From Piromyces finnis (taxonomy: Eukaryota; Neocallimastigomycota; Neocallimastigomycetes; Neocallimastigales; Neocallimastigaceae): a DNA stretch of 64,000 nucleotides. The position numbers and the translations under genes were made by a program. Below, piece by piece: positions 32,459-44,006 of this stretch; position 1 is the first letter of the stretch; each line of letters begins with the position of its first letter. The stretch is from contig MCFH01000008.1 in NCBI GenBank assembly GCA_002104945.1, positions 426,501 to 490,500 on the forward strand. The letters are read 5' to 3'. The notes below the pieces were generated by a model. That model searched no databases. It saw only the letters and a list, made by a program, of their open reading frames with translations, and was not told where the DNA came from.

Positions 32459-34256
32459 ATGTTAGAGGATAAAATAATACAAAATGCAGATTTTTTTATA
32501 AAGGCGATTAATGATCATAATGAACGAATGAGTAAAATCAAAACTGTTAACAAATTACAAACTACAGAGTTAAAGGATATATCTATATATTTAAGAATTA
32601 GACCTTTAATGCCTCCAGAAATTGAACAAAATTCTTTTGAAATTTGTTTACCCAATAAAAATAATCCATATAAAGCATGTGTATATGAACCAGCCTTTCG
32701 TTTTGATAACAAGCCTGTAATTAAAACCCAAAATTTTGATTTTGATTATGTTTTTGGTCCGAATGATGATAACAAAACTGTTTATGACAATTCTATTCAA
32801 TCAATAGTTGAAGTTTCACTGGCAGGGGCATTAGGTGTTGTTTTATGCTATGGACAAACTGGTTCAGGAAAGGTAAACTAATTTAATGATATATATTATT
32901 TCATATTTTTATTTATCTGTTATATGAAATTTATATATATGTAAATATGAATACATAAACATACATATAAGACATATACAATTACTGGTATTGAAGAATA
33001 CTTAGCAGTGGATTTGTTTAATAAAATGGATAAAGTAATAAATGACATGAATTTAAGATCATTAGAGACATTTAATGATAGACCTTTTGAAATTACAGTT
33101 TCTTTTTTTGAAATACTTGGGAGTCAATGTTATGACTTATTAAACAATAAAGAAGAAATATTTATTATGGAGGATAAATTTAGAAACATGAATATTAAAG
33201 GAATAAAAGAATATGATTGTTTAACTTCCGATGATTTGTTAAAATATATAAATATTGGTTTTTCTCATAGAAAAACTCATGCCACTTTGAAAAATGATAC
33301 TTCATCAAGAAGTCATGCTATTTGCCAAATTAGAATACATAATACTGTCATAAATCAAGCAAATGATGGTATAATCTATTTAGTTGACTTAGCTGGTTCT
33401 GAGAGACATGCAGGTATATTTATATTTATATTTATATTTATATTATTATTATTTTTAGAAAATTTTTTATATAACAATATTATATATTTATTATTTAAAT
33501 TTATAAATATTATAAGATTCAAAGTTTCATAGTAAAGAAAGGTTAAAAGAAACCAAAGATATTAATAGTTCATTGTTAACATTAAAGGAATGTATTAGAG
33601 CAAGAACATTATCTACATTAGGTTTACAACAACATATTCATGTACCATTTAGAAATAGTAAATTAACGACATTACTTAAAGAAACTTTTGATATTGAATA
33701 TTGTATTAGACCTTGTACTACCATATTTATAGCAAATGTATCACCTAATTGTTTAGATTATTCACATACTATAAATACACTTCGTTATTCTTCTCCATTA
33801 AAAGTTTCTCAAAAAACTGGCTATGATCCATTAAAGAAAAAATCGTATAATCTAAAAGATCCATCAACATGGGAACATAAACATGTCATTCAGTGGATTG
33901 AAAAATCATCTAATGGTGCAATTAATCCTGAGTTTTTAGTTCCAAATAATGAAAATGGTATTCAATTAAGTAATATTCCTGAAATGGAATTTATACGTCG
34001 TTGTCTTCTTTCGAAAGGAATGACAGAAAAAAGAGCAAAACTTTTTTACTTAAAACTCTGGGGTTTAATTGTGGATTGTCGTACCAAACAAAGAAAAGCA
34101 AAATTGTCATCAAAACCAAAGCCAAAATATGATACTTCAATGGACGAAGAAATGATAAGACGTTATGAATTGGAAAAGAAGTTAGGTATATATGATGCTC
34201 CTAAGGAAGAAGCTAGAAAGAAATTAATGGAATTAGATGGAAAAGGTTTTAATTAA
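32459..34256 (+). CDS. Kinesin with N-terminal motor and C-terminal SAM-like region
   Basis: A 531-aa protein is modelled from three exons: 32459-32872, 32972-33413 and 33517-34256. The motor begins near residue 40 (YLRIRPL). It has P-loop GQTGSGKT (about 131-139, split by intron 1), switch I NDTSSRSHAI (about 246) and switch II DLAGSE (about 276). The segment SLLTLKECIRA followed by HVPFRNSKLTTLLKETF resembles the kinesin-13 group, though family placement needs a tree. After the motor there is no long coiled coil. Residues about 400-475 (WEHKHVIQWIEKSS to KLFYLKLWGLIVD) look like a helical SAM-type domain. A short Lys-rich tail ends the protein. Its small size and lack of a stalk suggest a microtubule-end or scaffold role rather than long-range transport. 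The C-terminal call is inference. Confidence 0.85.
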
Positions 34257-34581
34257 CTTGATAATATTATAAATAGTAAAAACCTAATTCATAAAATATA
34301 AATACAATAAATTATAGTTTAAATAATAATAATAGTAATAAAATAAATATAATAAATAAAGAATTACATTAAATATAAAATTAATTTTAATTAAGACTTA
34401 TATTCATAATAGAATGTATTAAATTTTTTAATTTTTTTTATTCATATATTTTTGACAATAATAATATATAATGTAAAGTAAAATTAAACTTTAATTGATT
34501 ATTTATAAATTCTTGTAATATTTGTATAATTAAATTATTGATAGACTATTATAACAATTTTTTTTTTTTTTTTTAAGCCTT
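34257..34581. other. 0.3-kb convergent intergenic, kinesin / deubiquitinase
   Basis: Two genes converge here. The gap is AT-rich with a T run ending about 34574, next to the deubiquitinase stop. No terminator or RNA is recognised. Confidence 0.7.
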
Positions 34582-37188
34582 TTATTTAATTCTTTCATAG
34601 AATAATAAGTAAGGACTACTTTTCTTTACTTCATCCCAATCTGAGGGCTTGATAATACTATCACTAGCATAGAACCATTCACCTATATTTCTACTAATAA
34701 AAGCAAAGTAATGGCCAGATTGTACACCAAAGCCAGAATGAACGACAACACCATAAAGTCTGTAGAATGGATTAACAGATTCATCATACTTTATAGGAGA
34801 AAGATAAGGTGAAAGTTTTAAAAATGGTTGGAAATCAACAAATTTTTCTGATTTTCTTACACGACCGTACATACCAACTTGAATAAATCTTTTCAAATTT
34901 ATAACCAAAATTTTTGGTGGTTCATCAATGAAGTAACGTTTTTGAATTCTTCTATATACTACTTTTCTCTTTTCTTTCTCTTCTTTCTCTTCTTTCTCTT
35001 CTTTTTTTTCTTCTTTTTCGTTTTCATTATCAATGGCATCTTCTTCCTCACTATCTTCATTATTGTTGAAGGTTAAAATATTTTTACCGTCCCAAGCTGT
35101 ATAATATTTAATATGAGTGTAATCTTCATCACAATCTTGATAATACTTGACAGTAAATTTCTTTCCATTTTTTTTTCCATTAGTTTTAGTTTTTTCCTTT
35201 GTTGTTTCTTTATTTTCACCGTATCGTATTTTTGTACAATTATCGCATATACATGCTTCTTTTCCTTCTAAAACATCAATATCCATGAATTGTTTTAAAC
35301 AATCCCTAATACTTAAAACTGAACTATTTTCATTTTTTTCGACAATAATATCATCTAAAATACATTTAATGTCCTTTTTATTTTTTTCATCTTTTACTAA
35401 TGGATATTCTTCATTATCAAGTTTTTCCTCAATGTTGCTGTTATCTGGACCTATAGTGCTACCACGTTCATTATTTTTTTTCTATTATATAGTTATTATG
35501 TAAATAAAATGGTGAATAAAATATTTTTAATTATTATTCTTATTCTTATTATTATTATTTTTACTTTGGAATCTTCAATTGAAACAGATATATCAAATAA
35601 TGGTTCATAAGTATAATTAATCTAAATAAATTTATAATGAAAAAATTAGTAATTATATAAAAAGATTTTTATTTTATTATTATGTTAAATTATATTTAAA
35701 CTTACTAAATTACATGAATCGCATATAATACAATTTACTAATCTTCCTCCAAATATTTCGTCAATGAATGTCTTTTTCTTTTCTTCTCCTTTCTCTTTTA
35801 AGGCCTATTACAGTATAAAATTTAATAAAATTTAATTATTATTATTATTATGCATTTATCTTATATAGTTTTATTTAGATTACAATTATTTCCATTTTAC
35901 CTCTATTTGTTCATCTCTGATTCCGTCCAATAAACGTCTTAATAATTCATGACTATCTTGTTGTTGAAAACCTCTATATTGACTCCATTTTGCAATAATT
36001 TGATTAAAGAGATCATATGGTGCAAAGACTTCTTGTGAAATTTTTACACCTTCTTTTTGTTTTTCAGTGTTAGTTTTTAATTTTTCGTGCATTGTTTTTA
36101 AAAATTGAACAAAAGCATCTGTTAATGGTCCTTCTTCTATTTTAAGTTTATCATTTATAATATCTTCAAAAGGCTTAGTATAAGTCAAGCACTAAATATG
36201 TATATAATATTATATATGTTATATACAAGCTAATGAAATATCTGAATTAATTATTTTCATATACCTGCATGACAGAGTTGAAAAAACAAGTTTGTCTTAA
36301 ATTTCTTAAACCTGGATATATAATAGATTTTTTTGCATTTTCCATATATCTTTCTTTATGAATTTCCTTCATTTCCTCCATTCTCTTCTTTTTTTCGTAT
36401 GTTTCAACAAAATTTTTTACCTCATTTAAAATTAAATTTTTATTTTTCCCAACTGCAATTTCTTCCTTACACGAGAAACAACTTTTATTATTTTATCATA
36501 TATAATATAATGTTAAATAAATTATAATATTTGATTTTATATATATTATACTATTTTTTTTTAAAATATTTACTAGCAGGCTTTTGATTTTGGATTTATG
36601 AATACACAGTGACCCACAGATTTATAATGTTTTTCAGTATGATTTTCGTCATGATTTCCACAGAATAATTTAGCACAAAATAAACACATGAAATTATCTT
36701 TGAATTCAGTTTTATCCTTCATATCATTATGATAATTATTTTAATAATATAAAAGATTATCGTTTATTTTATATATAAATTTTTATTTCTTTAGAAATTT
36801 ATCATAATATTTTATTAATACTTATTCATTTTATATACCTTACAATCTTCACAAATACTTAAAGTTTTTGCTTTACTTAATGCAGTATTAATTGTTTTTA
36901 CTTTTACCATTTTTTTTAAGTGGTTACATTTTTTCAAATTTTGAGGTAATTTACTTTGTTCTTTATTTATATTTTTAATAAAATAAATTATTATTAAAAT
37001 ATAATTTTTAAATTGAGTTTATAACTATAGAATTTTACAAAGTAGTTTTATATGAAATTACCAATTTCTATTTCATTTTCACTTTCTATTTCTATTGAGG
37101 TTGTTGATTCTGATTTCTTGAGCTTTTCTTTTCCAGCTTTACGCTTCATTAATCTATCATTTTTTTTGCTCTTAGATTTTTTTGACAT
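34582..37188 (-). CDS. USP16/USP45-type ubiquitin-specific protease
   Basis: A 651-aa cysteine protease that removes ubiquitin is modelled from eight exons: 37188-37062, 36960-36839, 36716-36574, 36481-36265, 36191-35901, 35804-35706, 35621-35565 and 35481-34582. A Lys-rich N-terminus is followed by a ZnF-UBP domain (about aa 50-140: CNH, SICEDCK, MCLFCAK, HTEKHY, GHC). The catalytic Cys box is GLRNLRQTCFFNSVMQ (Cys about 196). The QQQDSHELLRRLLD box and the His box HSGFGVQSGHYFAF (about 606) with YASDS complete the triad. A ZnF-UBP fused to this catalytic core is the layout of USP16, which deubiquitinates histone H2A in animals. The Gly-Asn usual before the Thr-Cys is Arg-Gln here, but the oxyanion-hole Asn five residues before Cys is kept. 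A Glu/Lys-rich low-complexity insert lies at about 34970-35060. Confidence 0.88.
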
Positions 37189-37750
<562 letters not shown>

Positions 37751-38852
37751 TTAACGTCTTCTTGGACTCTTTGATCTATCTCTTCCTCTTCTTGATTGTC
37801 TTGATCCACTATAAAAAATAAATATTAAATAAATTAATAATATTGCTATTTTTCTTTTTCTTCTTTTTCTTTTTTTAAAAACTATATATAGATTTACCGT
37901 GATTTAATACTAGAATCATTTCCTTTAACGAAAGCAAAATCACAATGGATAGTTTGACCTAATAATTCAGTATTATCACATTCATCAATAGCTTCCTTAG
38001 CTTCTTGGTATGACTTAAATTCTAATAAAGCATAGCCCTATATTAATATTGATATTATCAATAATAGTTTAATTTATTTTTTAATATAATGAAAATATTA
38101 ATAGTAATATTCTTGGTATGTGAGTACTTTAATATATCCGGTACGTCTATCAACATTAAGAGTAATATTTTGAATATCACCAAAATCAGCAAATTTTTCT
38201 TCTACTACATCTTCAGAAGCTTCTTTATGAATACCAGTAACAATAATAACCCATCCTTCTACAGCTATATTATATATTATTAATAATAACGTAAAAAAAA
38301 AAAAAACAACTTAATTTATGATTTAAATTTACATTTTTGAGCATTTCCTGCTGTATCAGCTTCAACAGTATCGAATTTTTCTTTAGTAAATTCATCTCTA
38401 TCTTTATTAGTTTTTTTTTTAAAGAATAAATTAGAAAATTAAATAAATATATATATATATAAATCATTTTAGACATAATAAATTAAAAAAAATATTCTTT
38501 TTAATTAGTAATTAATGTTAATTTAATACCTTCATGATCATTGAAACCACGTCCTTTTCTTTTTGTAGCATGAGATTTAATTTTAGTAGTATCTTCAAAA
38601 AAATATATTATAAAAATTGATATAGAATTATGTAAATGTAATTAATTTACTGAAAATATAAATATTTTTGAATATATGATAAAATTAATTTCAATCATTG
38701 AAAATTTCTTTTCTTTTTTCTTTTTCTTTTTTTCTCCATTATATTAATTTCAAAATATTATCATTCATAAACTTAAACAATTAGTCTTAAAATAAAAAGG
38801 AAATAAGAAATAATTCATATATGATCCTTTTTCCTTTCTTTCTTTCTTTCTT

Positions 38853-38901
<49 letters not shown>

Positions 38902-39053
38902 TTAAAATAATGAAATTTCTTCTTTGATTTCTTTGTAATATTTATTAATAAGAATTATTTTCTATTTTTTTATATACCATCATCAAGCATCATTTCATCT
39001 TCAGCAAAATCATCTGCTCCTGGTTCAAGATCTAATTCATAAGTATCAGCCAT
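37751..39053 (-). CDS. RBM8A: Y14/RBM8A, exon-junction-complex core protein
   Basis: A 180-aa protein is modelled from six exons: 39053-38978, 38592-38530, 38401-38333, 38264-38128, 38037-37898 and 37808-37751. The acidic N-terminus (ADTYELDLEPGADDF), the linker KRKGRGF, and a single RRM starting VEGWVIIVTGIH match Y14. RNP1 is KGYALLEF, and the C-terminus is an Arg/Ser tail (RDRSKSPRRR). Y14 pairs with Magoh in the exon junction complex left on spliced mRNA, and feeds mRNA export and nonsense-mediated decay. Length is close to human RBM8A (174). The dense introns of the genome make an intact EJC expected. Intron 1 holds a long T tract. The ATG at 39053 begins the recognised acidic N-terminus. 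Confidence 0.93.
38833..38895. repeat. (CTTT)n plus about 41-nt T tract in Y14 intron 1
   Basis: Five to six CTTT units pass into an unbroken run of about 41 T inside the intron 38593-38977. On the transcribed (minus) strand it reads as a long poly-A followed by AAAG units. Confidence 0.9.
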
Positions 39054-40421
39054 TTTTCTTAAGTTTTTTAAAGTTATTTGATAATTATATTTAAAATTTA
39101 TATTAGATTTCAATGTTTTGGATAAAATAATTATATTAAAATGAAAATAATTTTTATTGAATAAATAATTTGTTAAAGGAATTGATTTAAAATTATTATT
39201 ATTTCTTTTCTATTTTTTTAATTTAATAAAAAAGAGTAATAAATTTCACCTTCTTAATTATGAGATATTATAATAATTATGATTTATTATACACCTTTTA
39301 TCTACTTTCAATAGTTTAATAGGATAGTGTATAAATATTAAATTGAAAAACAATTTTCAATTTAATATTTTTTTAAGTTAAATTAAACATAAAAATATGA
39401 TAAATACTAATAAAATTAAATGATTACACATGATTACTTCTATATTTATAATATTTATTATAGTAAATTGAAAATAAATTGAAAATATATTAGATAATTA
39501 AATAATTGTATTATGATTGGTCTATAATATATAAACAGTATTTTCTGTTCTTTGTATTGTTATTGTATTATTATTATTGTAAATTAAATCAATATTGTTT
39601 ATATAAACTATTAATAGTTTTTTAATCAATTTTAAATATTATTAAGACAGGTTATTTTTAATGTAATATTCAATTTTCAATTCTACCATATTTAATTATG
39701 GTATTTTTTTTAGTAATTAAAATTATCAGTTTGGTTAAATTAAAATAATAAAAATATTCAATAAAAATATTTTTAAAATTTTTATTATTTAAGCATTACA
39801 TTTTCTTATATATACTTCTTTATTGTAAATTAAATATTTTTCGTTTTAAATTAAAAAAAAAAAGAAGAGAAAGCAAGGAAAAAACATTAAAAGTTATTAA
39901 TAAAAAATAATATATATAATATTGTTATAAAACAGTAAAATACATTTGAAGAATTATTTTGATAGGTATGTTTAATACTTATATCCATTTAAATATATAT
40001 AATATATATATCTAAAGTAATAAAGTAGCATAAAAAGAAATAAAAATAAATTAATGGTGGTAAAAGATAATAATAATATTATTTTTTTTATTTCACTTTA
40101 TTAATTAATATTTATAATAATTTATATTATATATATTGTATATTTAAATATTATAAATATTTATTTAAATATATTAAATATACAATTTATTATATATTTA
40201 TCATATGTAATTAAAATAATTTTATTATGTAGATTTTGTTTTCATAAAGATTTTTATTCTCATAATTTATCAATATAATCAAATTTAATTATATACAAAT
40301 TTTGCATATAAATACATTTAACAAGTTATCAACAAATAACATTAATAAATTTTAAATAATATTTGTTATCCATAAATATTATAGAACTATTTATTTTATA
40401 TAGGTTTTATTAATATTGAAA
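39054..40421. other. 1.4-kb divergent intergenic, Y14 / unrecognised gene
   Basis: Two genes diverge from this region, which should hold both promoters. It contains an ATTGG (inverted CCAAT) near 39516 and AT-rich tracts. No gene or RNA is recognised. Confidence 0.65.
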
Positions 40422-42473
40422 ATGATTTTTTCTTGTAATTGCTTAAATATAAAATTTTATGTTCTTGAGCATAAATGTACAGTAGATGATACTGTAAGTA
40501 GTATTGTTGCTGGTGGTGAAAATTTATGCCCTTTACAACTTGATATTGGAGGCATTAGCATTGTAAATATCATTTTTTAAAATAAAGTTTTAAAGTAATA
40601 AAAGAAAATATTAATGTAATTTATATTCATTTATTGATAGGAACAACCCTCATTATTGAAAATTAAACAACATTCAGATTATCCAGATTATTATACAATT
40701 CATTGTTGTAATTGTTATTATATGAATAATTCAAATGTTCAAATATCTTCAACACCTTTACTTGATAATAATTCAGTTCCAATTTATTCTTTTCGTGGAA
40801 TCGAAGGAAAAAAATACACTGATAGAACTATTTTAAATAAAGAAATTATACCAAATAATGGTATTATTATTTTAAATAAGGACAATGTGATGGTAAGGCA
40901 GTTTTAAATCTAAATGAATTCAATTTAATAAAAATTAATTTTAATAAATAAAATTTATTAACATATACACATATACACTTAATTGTTAAAGAATGAGGAA
41001 TCAATGGTAACAGCAAAAATGAATATTAATTATTCAGAGGTTTATAAATTAATATTAAATCCTCAAATACAAAAATATCATATTAGCAACGGTATTTTTT
41101 TTTAATTAAATTTTTTAATTATTTATTTTAACGTATATATGTATATTATAACTCTATCAGTATATATTAAAATATTTAAAATTCAAATAATTTTCTGTAG
41201 GTTCTATAAACGACAATTATTCTTCAATATACTCAGAATTGCAAAACTCTCTTTCTGATTATATTAATAAACAATATAATGAAATGGAAAAAAATATAGA
41301 AAATTATCGTAAACGTTTATTATTACAGTTTAATAGTAAAAAAGAAAAGGCTGGAAAAGAAAGAGAAGCTTTATGGAATATTATTTGTGGAGTTAATGCG
41401 GACAATTCATTGAACAATTATAAAAAAATATCATTTGAACCTATAATTGAATCTGATTCACTACAAAGTTATCATCAACAAAGATCTGCATATCCAATTG
41501 GCTCATACACAAACCATAATATAAGAAGATTTAATGATAATAATCAATTCTTTACTTATCATTCATACAAAGTCAGTTCTATGGCTAATTATGCAAATAA
41601 TAGAGCTGAATTAAGACCTGATACTAAGAATATATTTGACATAGCTGCTATCAAAAAAGAATTAAGCAACACTAACATAGAAAAAACTTCATCAAACTCA
41701 TTAAATGAAAATAAATCAATGATAAGCGAAGAAATTGCTCTTGATCAAGAAAATGTTACAAAAGATGTAGAAAGTGAAAAAGGTACATCTGAGAGTAATG
41801 AAGCTGAAGTTGAAACCCAAGCTTTATCTTCTTCTCAATTATCAAAAGAATTAAATGATAATATTGAAAAAATAGAGGTGTCGAATGATAATTTATTGAA
41901 TGAAAATAAAGATAATGATGTCAATAAAAACGATGCAACTGATGATGGTATATTTTATATAATTTACATCCTAATTTATAATGAAAGTAAATTTTACAAT
42001 ACAATAATAAAAATATAATTTTTTTTAATATTTTTTTTGATTATTACTATAAAATATTTTTGTAGATATATTTTTATTAGATGGTTTTGATGAAGAGGAT
42101 AAAAAAGATAAATACATATCTGAAGAATTAGACGAAGAATATGATCAAGGTAAATCAATTAAATCAATTAAAATTAAGTAATAAATAATAAATTATTAAT
42201 AATCATTTTTATATTATAGTTGATGAATTAGTTAATGTATCATCGAGATATAATCAACAAAACAACTTCAGTATATATGCTACTTCAATGCCAATTAAAA
42301 TACCTGAAAGATTACAACCTCTTAACAATGAGGAATCATCATCACCAGATAAGGAAAATAATGAAAAAGAATTTACACCACCACATATTATTATCGCAAG
42401 AACTTATCAAAATGATGAAGCTTTAAAGATGCATCCAAATCATGCAAATAAATATTTCAGTGTAGCCTATTAA
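40422..42473 (+). CDS. Unrecognised 525-aa protein with Cys-rich N-terminus and PRAS40-like motifs
   Basis: Six exons close in frame: 40422-40562, 40641-40892, 40992-41091, 41201-41947, 42066-42149 and 42220-42473. I do not recognise the family. The N-terminal 150 residues look folded and carry CNC (aa 5-7), a further Cys near 19, and HCCNC (68-72), which could bind zinc. A basic helical stretch (about NEMEKNIENYRKRLLLQF) suggests a short coiled coil. The middle is Ser/Asn/Glu-rich and probably disordered. Near the C-terminus are IFLLD (415-419) in an acidic context and YATSMPIKIP (461-470), followed by an acidic Ser-Pro stretch. These resemble the FVMDE and YAKSLPVSVP motifs of animal PRAS40. 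The likeness is at motif level only and function is not established. Confidence 0.7.
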
Positions 42474-44006
42474 ATATTATTTTACGATTATGCATATTAT
42501 ATTTAGGTAATACAATTTATCATAATTAATGAAAGCTATAAACAAAATATGAATAGAGAAATATTTTTATAAATAAATAAAAAAATTAATAATTTAATCT
42601 TTACAGTATTAATAATCATTAATAATAGTAATAATAATAAATAACATATATTGTAGTTATTTCGTACTTTTTTAAATACTTTTTTGTGTTATAACCAATA
42701 AAGTGGAATAAAAATTATTTTATATTTATATTCCAATAATCTAAAAAATTTGAAGTTCGTAAAATTAAAAAACTTTTTTACCTTTTGTCAATAAATATAA
42801 TTTTAATAAATTATTTGAGACATTGGCATATTTTTGTAATGAAGGATTATTAGTATTAGATTTAACGTGGCTTTAATATTAAATGTATCACACAAATTCA
42901 ATTGTATTTTTTTTTTTTTTTTAAAAAAACTCAACACCCAAAAAAAATATTATAATTTTTATAAAAATTAAACTTTTTTATTTTTGTTAAAATACTCGTT
43001 AATTTATAATTATTTTATATTATTTTAATATATTATAATGTATTTTTATAAAAAATTATTTATATATTTTATTATTAAATCATAATAATTATAAATGTAA
43101 TTTAAATTTTAAATAATTATTTACTTAATATAATTTTAAATTATTATCTTATTTATATAAACAAAAAGGAAGAAGTTTTGGTTAAAGAAAGGTAATATTA
43201 AGAAACAATTATAAGGTATTTGTATTTTCTAGTTCATTTTTAATTTTAAAATTATAAAATAACATCATTAATGGATATAAAAGTATATTAATAATAATTA
43301 ATTATTTAGTAAAATATTAAATTCTATTTATTCCTTAATAAATATTTATTTAATATTTATGGTTTGAAAATTCAATTTTAGACAATCCCTAATAATTAAT
43401 GAATATTAACATTATGCTATTTTCTATATATCATAATATCATATTATAACATATTTATTATGTTTTATATTATAGGAAGCAATGGAATAATCTATTGAAG
43501 AAATTTCAAGTAAATGAATCATCCATTTTAATTATTTATAACAGAATTATAATTGAATTAGTAAAATAAAATAAAATTTAATATAGTATAAAAAATAATA
43601 GTAACAACAATTATAAAATATAATATATATCATTTATCACTTATTAATTTATAAATATTTAAAAATTATTTTTATATTTTATAAATGAAAAATAATTATT
43701 TCAATGAAAATGTTTTATATAATAATTAATTTTAATTCACAATTTCATATTTAATAATATATACGAAACACTAAATAGAAATAATTATATACATATTCAA
43801 AAAAAAAAAAAGAAAAAAAAAAAAAAAAAAAAAACAATTTAATAAATTATAAAAATAATTTAAATTTATTTAAATTTTAAATGATAATAAACCAATTCAT
43901 ATAAAATTCAATTTATTATCTTCAACAACAATATAAATATATAATTTTAATTTACATTTGCTTTATTTGTAATTCCTGATAATATATTCTAACAAAAATT
44001 ATAAAA
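42474..44006. other. 1.5-kb intergenic upstream of myosin V-B
   Basis: AT-rich spacer between two rightward genes. It holds a T17 run (about 42907-42922) and an A-rich tract (43799-43834) about 170 bp upstream of the myosin ATG. No gene or RNA is recognised. Confidence 0.7.

Noticed and set aside
26218-34256. Operon-like grouping of LSG1, Mim1-like gene and kinesin, all on the + strand
   Set aside because: Gaps of 0.8 and 1.7 kb, separate intron patterns and unrelated functions argue for independent transcription.
34970-35060. Glu/Lys repeat in the deubiquitinase as a separate repeat element
   Set aside because: It is in-frame coding low complexity within the enzyme, common in this family's linker regions.
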